Shown here: positions 59,026-64,000 of the stretch, piece after piece
How the letters are laid out: the number at the start of each line of letters is the position of its first letter
Position numbering within the stretch: position 1 is the stretch's first letter
NCBI GenBank assembly: GCA_902826685.1
Contig: CADEFT010000029.1
Coordinates: 1-64,000 of the forward strand
Origin: an uncultured Acidobacteriota bacterium
Lineage (GTDB): Bacteria; Acidobacteriota; Terriglobia; Bryobacterales; Bryobacteraceae
Reading direction: 5' to 3'
Length of the DNA: 64,000 nt
The notes under the pieces: model-generated
Databases searched by the model: none
Told to the model about the DNA's origin: nothing
The model's input: the letters and a program-made list of their open reading frames with translations, nothing else
Translations under genes and position numbers: made by a program

Positions 59026-59793
59026 CTACTTCGCGGCGCGGATCAGCACACGCAGCCAGGCGAACGCCACATCGCCATCGGCCGTATGCTCGATTCGAAA
59101 CGCGGAGCGCGCGGCGGGTGAAGCGCTTTCGAAAAGCTCGCGCAGCCTGGCGGCCGGGTCGCCCGTGCAGCCGCTCTTCTTCAACCAATCGGCGAACGTG
59201 ATGGGAACGCAGCCGCCCTCGCTGGTCGTCTCCTCCACGCGGAAACCGGCCGCCTCCAGGAACGCTCGCCACTCTGCGGGCGCATAGTTTCGCATGTGCG
59301 AGGGATCGCGCAGCAACTCGACTTCGTTCTGCCAACGGTCGAGTTCCGGGTCGTTGTCCGGCACGCAGGTGTCGGCGATCAGAATCCGCCCGCCCGGCCT
59401 CAACACTCTGTAAGACTCGGCCAAAAATCGCGGTACCGACTGGAAGTGATGCGCCGCGATCCGGCAGGTGACCACGTCGAAGCTCCCATCCGCGAAGGGA
59501 ATGGCTTCAGCGGCGGCTTCCTGAAACGTCGCGTTCGCCACTCCGGCCGCGTTCTTCTTGGCCTGTCCGAGCATGCCTGGCGAGACGTCGATCCCCACCA
59601 CTTCCGCCACGAAGGGAGCGAAGGCGAGCGCCGTGAATCCCGCGCCGGTCGCCACGTCCAGCAGGCGCTCGGTAGCCTGCACACGGCCGCGGTCGAGCAG
59701 CCAGCGCAGATTCTCTTCGTTCCATTGATTCCACTGCCGATCGTAGTTCGCCGCCTGGCGGTTGAACTGGTCTCGCGAACGGTTGGGTTCCAT
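59026..59793 (-). CDS. Class I SAM-dependent methyltransferase
   Basis: The 255-residue protein has the UbiE/Methyltransf_11 pattern: motif I LDVATGAGFTALAFAP (45-60), acidic VVGIDVSPGML, FADGSFDVVTCRIAAHHF, and RVLRPGGRILIADTCVPD. A CTG-type substrate region near 190-215 has GGCVPITFADWLKK. Substrate is unknown. It is the last gene of the kinase-sigma-methyltransferase operon, starting 1 nt after the sigma stop (TGA-C-ATG). Confidence 0.9.
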   Translation of the reverse strand: MEPNRSRDQFNRQAANYDRQWNQWNEENLRWLLDRGRVQATERLLDVATGAGFTALAFAPFVAEVVGIDVSPGMLGQAKKNAAGVANATFQEAAAEAIPFADGSFDVVTCRIAAHHFQSVPRFLAESYRVLRPGGRILIADTCVPDNDPELDRWQNEVELLRDPSHMRNYAPAEWRAFLEAAGFRVEETTSEGGCVPITFADWLKKSGCTGDPAARLRELFESASPAARSAFRIEHTADGDVAFAWLRVLIRAAK

Positions 59794-59794
59794 G

Positions 59795-60388
59795 TCAGCC
59801 CGCTGCCTCCCCCGCCGCTTTATCCAACTCCGATGCCAGCCATCGCTTGGCGAATGCCCATTGCCGGTTCACCGCGGCCGCCGTAGTACCCAGCTTTCCC
59901 GCGATCTCTTCCGCCGTGAGCCCCTCGAACACTTTCATTTCAACCACGGCACGCAGCTTCGCATCGATCCCACCCAACCCGGCGAGCGCGCGTTCCACAT
60001 CGTGCATGGCGTCCATCTGGTCCACGCCGCAGTCGAATTCGAAATCGCCTTCATCCAACTCCACCTTTTCCGCGTGGCGGTATAGCGGACGGGAATGATG
60101 AATCAGCAGGCGCTTCATCAGGAAGCCGGCCAGGCCGATGAAAGCGGCCTTCTCCTGGTTGTTGTCTTCGCTGCCGGGCTTCAGGCTCTTGATCTTGGTG
60201 AGCTCGATAAAAAGCTCGTTGACGAGCACCGTCGGCTGCCAGGTGTGCTCGGTGCGTTCGCCCTTCATTTTCGAGACGGCGAGGCGGTGTAGCTCGGGAT
60301 AGAACAGGTCTACCAGCCTTTTCGCCGCTGTCCTGTCGCCTTGCCGGAAGCGGCTCATCAATTCGGCGACGGGAACGGTGGAATCCAT
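59795..60388 (-). CDS. ECF-type sigma factor (Sigma70_ECF, kinase-linked)
   Basis: The 197-residue protein resembles the PF07638 type of ECF sigma: region 2 near 15-100 (RQGDRTAAKRLVDLFYPELH; FLMKRLLIHHSRPLYRHAEK) and region 4 near 135-190 (LRAVVEMKVFEGLTAEEIA; TAAAVNRQWAFAKRWL). No anti-sigma gene is present. It lies 9 nt downstream of a Ser/Thr kinase gene, an arrangement known for kinase-activated sigma factors. The DAED-type region-2.2 signature common in ordinary ECF sigmas is not obvious. Confidence 0.88.
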   Translation of the reverse strand: MDSTVPVAELMSRFRQGDRTAAKRLVDLFYPELHRLAVSKMKGERTEHTWQPTVLVNELFIELTKIKSLKPGSEDNNQEKAAFIGLAGFLMKRLLIHHSRPLYRHAEKVELDEGDFEFDCGVDQMDAMHDVERALAGLGGIDAKLRAVVEMKVFEGLTAEEIAGKLGTTAAAVNRQWAFAKRWLASELDKAAGEAAG

Positions 60389-60397
60389 GCGGCGAGT

Positions 60398-63115
60398 TTA
60401 GCGCAGGGCTGGAGGATCGGAAACCAGGATACTGCTGCTCGACTGTTCGAGCACGCTCAACAAAATTGAGCGGCCGTCCGGGGCGGCCGTGAGCCCCGAC
60501 TTGCCCGGCTCGATCGACAGGCGCGTGGAGCCGGCGATTTCACGCACTTTCCTGTTTGTCAGGTTGAGCGCTCGGAGAGACGGCCTGGCGCCATTGTCGA
60601 AGAACACCAGTTCGTTCCCGCAAATCGTCCAATCCCGATGAGCGACACGATATGGATCGCCAAGCAGCCATTCCTTGACGGTCTCGCCGGTGCGCAGACG
60701 GTAGATTCCGCGCGCGGTCGAAACGTAGAGCCACTTTCCATCGGCCGACTCCATTGCGCGGTAGGCGCCATCGGAAGTCACCGGAACCGGCGTGCCCCCA
60801 GTGACCGCAATCCGCCAGATGTTCCAGCCCTTCTCATCCGATGCGTAGAGAATGGAACGGCCATCGGCGGACCAGGCGGGCAGCACTTCATTCCCGCCAC
60901 CGGGACTCAAGCGCCGGGGCGGTCCGCAGTTCACACCGCCTGCGACGCAGTCGAGCAGGTAAAGATTCTGCCGTCCCGGAACCGCGGCACTGAGCACGAG
61001 TTTCGATCCATCGGGCGACCAGACCGGCGTCGCGGCCCGCGGACCGCCGAACTTCGTCACGCGCGCCTGCGTCCGGCCATCCGCCGATAGAATCCAAATC
61101 TCCGGCGTGCCGGAGCGATCGCTCAAAAACGCGACACGCCCATCGGCGCACAGATTCGGGTCCACGTCGCGCAGAGTCGACACAGCCAGGGAACTCCCCG
61201 CCCCGCCGTGGACCGGAATGCGCCAGATGTTGGAATCGGCATGTTCACTGACCCAGGCCATTCGCGCCGCGCCGGGCGCCACCGTGGGCGTGATGAGATC
61301 CAGGGCGCTTTCAGCCAAACGCTGCGGCTTAACGCCGGCGTCGAGCGGATAGCGCCACAAGCCGCAACTGGTGCCGCCATGCTGCCCGGAAGCTACGATG
61401 CTTCGCCCGTCCGGCATCCAATCGTGTCCCCGGATGCCATGGTGAAACGTATCCGATGTGAGACGGCGGGGCACACCACCCCCGGCAGGAACCAGCAGTA
61501 GATCTTCGTTGCCGTCTGCGTGCACTCGCCTGAAGGCCACGACGGTTCCATCTGGCGAGAACCGCGGATCGCGGTCGCCTCCGCTCGCCGGACTATCGGT
61601 GAGTTTCCGGCGTTCGCCGGTGCGGGCGTCAAACAGGTACACGGACGCGCCGCCGTTCGGGGATTCGGAATCGGCGAACGCCAGCAGGGATCCCCCGCGG
61701 TCCCAGTCGATGAAAGAGTCGAGGCTCGGGTTCTTCAGATCCGCCACCTGCGTGAGTGTGCCCCCGGTTCGCTCGATGGAGTAAATCGCATTCCGGCCCG
61801 GCCCCGCCACGCGAAGGAAGGCGACCCTGGCGCCGTCGGGCGACCATGCCGGCGGTCCCGTCTGTACGCCAGGCTCGCCGCCGGTAAGCTTGATGGGCGG
61901 GTCGCCTTCCGCCGCGCGTTTCACGAACAGGCTCCGCGGCTGGCCGCGATCAAGAGTCCAAAGGAATGCGATCCAGTTCCCGTCCGGGGAAAGTGCCGGA
62001 TGCGATTCCCAGCCCGGCTGCGATGTCAAAGGCCGTCCCAGAAGTGGAACGAACTGGCCCGGATGCGCCACTTCGTCTCGATAGCGGTAGATGCCGAAGG
62101 TGAGTGCGGCAAACGCTGCCGCGGCGGCGATCGCCCAGCCACCTATCCGGCGGGACGGACCCCGAACCTCCCCGAGACGCCGCACAACCTCCGCCGCCGG
62201 CGGCCGCTTGTCCGCATCACGATGAAGCATCGCCACGATCAAAGCATTCAATTGCCCAGGCAGCCTGGCGAGGCGCGCGGGCTGCACGGGCGTCATGGTG
62301 GAAATGGCCCGCGCCGTTTCAAAAGGCGTCGGCGCGTGAAAAGGATGACGGCCCGTCACCAGTTCATAAAGCACGATGCCGAGCGAGAAAATGTCGCTGG
62401 CGGGAGTCACTTTCGCGCCCAGACTCTGTTCCGGCGACATGTAGCGCATCGTGCCCAGCGGATGTCCCAGCGTCGAGGTATCGTCGGTGACGCGGCGCGC
62501 CAACCCGAAATCGAGCACCTTCACCACGCCGTCGGATCGCACCAGGACGTTCTCAGGCTTGATGTCGCGATGCATCAATCCGCGGGAATGCGCGGCATCG
62601 AGTGCCTGCGCAATCTGCCGGCACCATGCCGCGGCCTGCTCGCACGGAACCGCTTCGCCGCGCCATTCGCCCAAGCTACGCCCTTCCACCAGTTCCATCG
62701 CGATGGCCATGCGCGAGCCGTCGTGAATGATGTCGTAGATGGTGACGATGTTGAGGTGGTTGAGCGCGGAAACGGCCCTCGCTTCGCGACTGAACCGCTC
62801 AACCGCCGAGCGCGACCCCACCATTGATGTGTTGAGGAACTTCAGGGCCACCTGGCGGTCGAGATCCTCGTCGGCGGCGGCGTAGACAACACCCATGCCG
62901 CCCCGTCCGATCACCTGGCCCAAACGGTAGTGGCCGACTTTGGACGGTGCGGCGGCCGGCGGTTCTTCTTCGTCGCTCTCGATGAGCTCCAAAAGCTCCC
63001 GCCGCGCTTCGGCGTCCAGGTTCGCCGATTGAGCGAAGGCGCGCCGCTGATCCGCCGGAAGACGCGCGGCTTGTTCGTAGGTGCTCCAGACCGACTTCCA
63101 CTGCTCACTCGTCAT
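60398..63115 (-). CDS. Membrane Ser/Thr protein kinase with PD40 propeller
   Basis: The 905-residue protein has a short N-terminal helical region (1-55), a Hanks kinase domain (about 62-315) and a TM helix (about 325-343). The kinase shows the Gly loop GRGGMGVVY, VALK Lys92, Glu111, HRD Asp184 (MHRDIKPENV), DFG Asp202 and SPE motif. An external PD40/TolB propeller region (about 360-895: LSPDGNWIAF, FSPDGTVVAF, WSPDGSKLVL, WSADGRSILY, others) follows. All catalytic residues are intact. The propeller probably senses a periplasmic ligand and the kinase acts on the sigma factor encoded 9 nt downstream. Confidence 0.93.
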   Translation of the reverse strand: MTSEQWKSVWSTYEQAARLPADQRRAFAQSANLDAEARRELLELIESDEEEPPAAAPSKVGHYRLGQVIGRGGMGVVYAAADEDLDRQVALKFLNTSMVGSRSAVERFSREARAVSALNHLNIVTIYDIIHDGSRMAIAMELVEGRSLGEWRGEAVPCEQAAAWCRQIAQALDAAHSRGLMHRDIKPENVLVRSDGVVKVLDFGLARRVTDDTSTLGHPLGTMRYMSPEQSLGAKVTPASDIFSLGIVLYELVTGRHPFHAPTPFETARAISTMTPVQPARLARLPGQLNALIVAMLHRDADKRPPAAEVVRRLGEVRGPSRRIGGWAIAAAAAFAALTFGIYRYRDEVAHPGQFVPLLGRPLTSQPGWESHPALSPDGNWIAFLWTLDRGQPRSLFVKRAAEGDPPIKLTGGEPGVQTGPPAWSPDGARVAFLRVAGPGRNAIYSIERTGGTLTQVADLKNPSLDSFIDWDRGGSLLAFADSESPNGGASVYLFDARTGERRKLTDSPASGGDRDPRFSPDGTVVAFRRVHADGNEDLLLVPAGGGVPRRLTSDTFHHGIRGHDWMPDGRSIVASGQHGGTSCGLWRYPLDAGVKPQRLAESALDLITPTVAPGAARMAWVSEHADSNIWRIPVHGGAGSSLAVSTLRDVDPNLCADGRVAFLSDRSGTPEIWILSADGRTQARVTKFGGPRAATPVWSPDGSKLVLSAAVPGRQNLYLLDCVAGGVNCGPPRRLSPGGGNEVLPAWSADGRSILYASDEKGWNIWRIAVTGGTPVPVTSDGAYRAMESADGKWLYVSTARGIYRLRTGETVKEWLLGDPYRVAHRDWTICGNELVFFDNGARPSLRALNLTNRKVREIAGSTRLSIEPGKSGLTAAPDGRSILLSVLEQSSSSILVSDPPALR

Positions 63116-63172
63116 ACGGCGGCGAGAAAGTCCTAATTCTACCTCAGTACACTAAAAGGGGAATCCGATCCG

Positions 63173-64000
63173 ATGGCAGCATCGCCCGCCTCCGTCACGC
63201 CTTCATCCGGCCTTTCACAGGACCGTTTGCGTCACGCCTACCGCATGATGCTCACTTCGCGCCGCCTCGACGACCGCGAAGTTTTATTGAAGCGCCAGAA
63301 CCGCATTTACTTCCAGGTGAGTGGGGCCGGCCACGAAGCGATTCAGGTCGCGGCGGCGCTGCATCTGCGGCCGGGCGCCGACTGGGTCTATCCTTATTAC
63401 CGCGATCGCGCGCTCTGCCTCACCCTCGGCGTCACGCCCTTCGACATGCTCCTGCAGGCCGTCGGCGCCGCCGCGGACCCAGCCTCGGGCGGACGTCAAA
63501 TGCCTTCGCATTGGGGCAGCGCCGCGTTGAACATCGTATCGTCGTCGTCACCCACCGGCACGCAATTTCTGCAGGCAGTGGGCTGCGCCGAGGCTCACCG
63601 CTATCTCGATCCGGACTCGGAGGAAGTGACGCTGGTCACCTCCGGCGACGGTACCACCAGCGAGGGCGAGTTCTGGGAATCGTTGAACCTGGCCTGTCTC
63701 GGCAAGCTGCCGCTCCTGTTTCTCATCGAAGACAACGGCTTTGCGATTTCAGTGCCGGTGGAAACTCAAACCGCGGGCGGCCGGATATCGGATCTGGTGC
63801 GCGGGTTCCCCTCCCTGCTGGTGCGCGAGACCGACGGTACCGATTTCGCCGCCTCGTTCGACACCATGGCCGAAGCCATTGCCTGGTGCCGTCAAAGGAA
63901 GGGACCGGCCCTGGTGCATGCGCACGTCATCCGGCCTTACTCGCATTCGCTTTCCGACGACGAACGCCTCTATCGTCCGGAGCCGGAGCGGCAGGCCGAC
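63173..64000 (+). CDS. 2-oxoacid dehydrogenase E1 component, alpha part (partial)
   Basis: The gene runs off the right end; 276 codons are visible from ATG 63173, with AAAAGGGGAA upstream. The TPP-binding motif GDGTTSEGEFWESLNLA...EDN is complete (about residues 163-193), with YYRDRALCLTLG and GGRQMPSHWG near the front, all matching E1-alpha of branched-chain or pyruvate dehydrogenase. It decarboxylates a 2-oxoacid and transfers the acyl group to lipoyl-E2. Whether the beta part is fused cannot be seen. It is divergent from the kinase operon with 57 bp between. Confidence 0.93.
   Translation, partial: MAASPASVTPSSGLSQDRLRHAYRMMLTSRRLDDREVLLKRQNRIYFQVSGAGHEAIQVAAALHLRPGADWVYPYYRDRALCLTLGVTPFDMLLQAVGAAADPASGGRQMPSHWGSAALNIVSSSSPTGTQFLQAVGCAEAHRYLDPDSEEVTLVTSGDGTTSEGEFWESLNLACLGKLPLLFLIEDNGFAISVPVETQTAGGRISDLVRGFPSLLVRETDGTDFAASFDTMAEAIAWCRQRKGPALVHAHVIRPYSHSLSDDERLYRPEPERQAD

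Overview
The window looks like chromosomal DNA of a high-GC Acidobacteriota bacterium, most likely a Solibacter/Bryobacter-type lineage. This is inferred from gene families, not from a search. The markers are three very long Oar-type TonB-dependent receptors with an N-terminal carboxypeptidase-regulatory domain, a PadR regulator coupled to a two-FtsX-domain 'ADOP' permease, a secreted VWA protein, Ser/Thr kinases carrying TolB/PD40 propellers, a DUF1501 + PSD1 cytochrome pair, CRTAC1 (FG-GAP/ASPIC-UnbV) proteins and bacillithiol BshC. lpxB and several outer-membrane proteins show a Gram-negative envelope. No insertion sequence, prophage, plasmid gene or CRISPR array was seen.

Layout. 1-2.1 kb is decayed DNA: degenerate short repeats, one orphan gene and a PI-PLC-like pseudogene. 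2.1-7.7 kb holds a small secreted protein, a receptor/DUF4198 pair and ribH-nusB. 7.8-13.7 kb runs forward with lepA, an endonuclease/phosphatase-fold protein, a periplasmic peroxidase and an S9 peptidase. 13.7-15.7 kb is a two-component system whose regulator ends in an XRE-type HTH. 15.8-21 kb has an exported alanine-racemase-fold enzyme, lpxB, and an M1-peptidase-like protein that has lost all zinc and catalytic residues. 21-28.6 kb has a siderophore-type receptor with an operator-like promoter, an amidohydrolase, tRNA-Ser(CGA) and a second Oar-type receptor. 28.6-31.4 kb is a compact stress/envelope cluster (ECF sigma, CsbD, BON, glycine-zipper, coiled-coil lipoprotein-like and YtxH proteins) separated by strong perfect hairpins.

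31.5-36.1 kb holds an outer-membrane barrel, the VWA protein and PadR-ADOP. 36.1-38.9 kb is a reverse-strand operon cyaY-hemW-threonine aldolase-small DMT protein, which links iron delivery, heme handling and glycine supply. bshC, an HpcH aldolase and a HisKA_3/NarL two-component pair follow. 43.8-54.9 kb is mostly reverse strand: a PD40 protein, DUF1501, PSD1 cytochrome, a third Oar-type receptor and a TPR protein. 54.9-58.9 kb is a forward, translationally coupled cassette: TPR protein, seven-bladed FG-GAP/ASPIC protein, seven-heme cytochrome with TPR tail. 59.0-63.1 kb is a reverse operon Ser/Thr kinase - ECF sigma - methyltransferase. The window ends inside a 2-oxoacid dehydrogenase E1 gene.

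The points I rate most worth following are the pseudo-M1 peptidase (19.0-21.0 kb), the TPR/propeller/seven-heme cassette with overlapping divergent promoters, the kinase-sigma pair, and the cyaY-hemW operon. Several genes (lepA, the peroxidase, the racemase-fold enzyme, both divergent TPR genes) have a -10-like hexamer 5-9 nt before the start codon and no visible Shine-Dalgarno, which suggests leaderless mRNAs.
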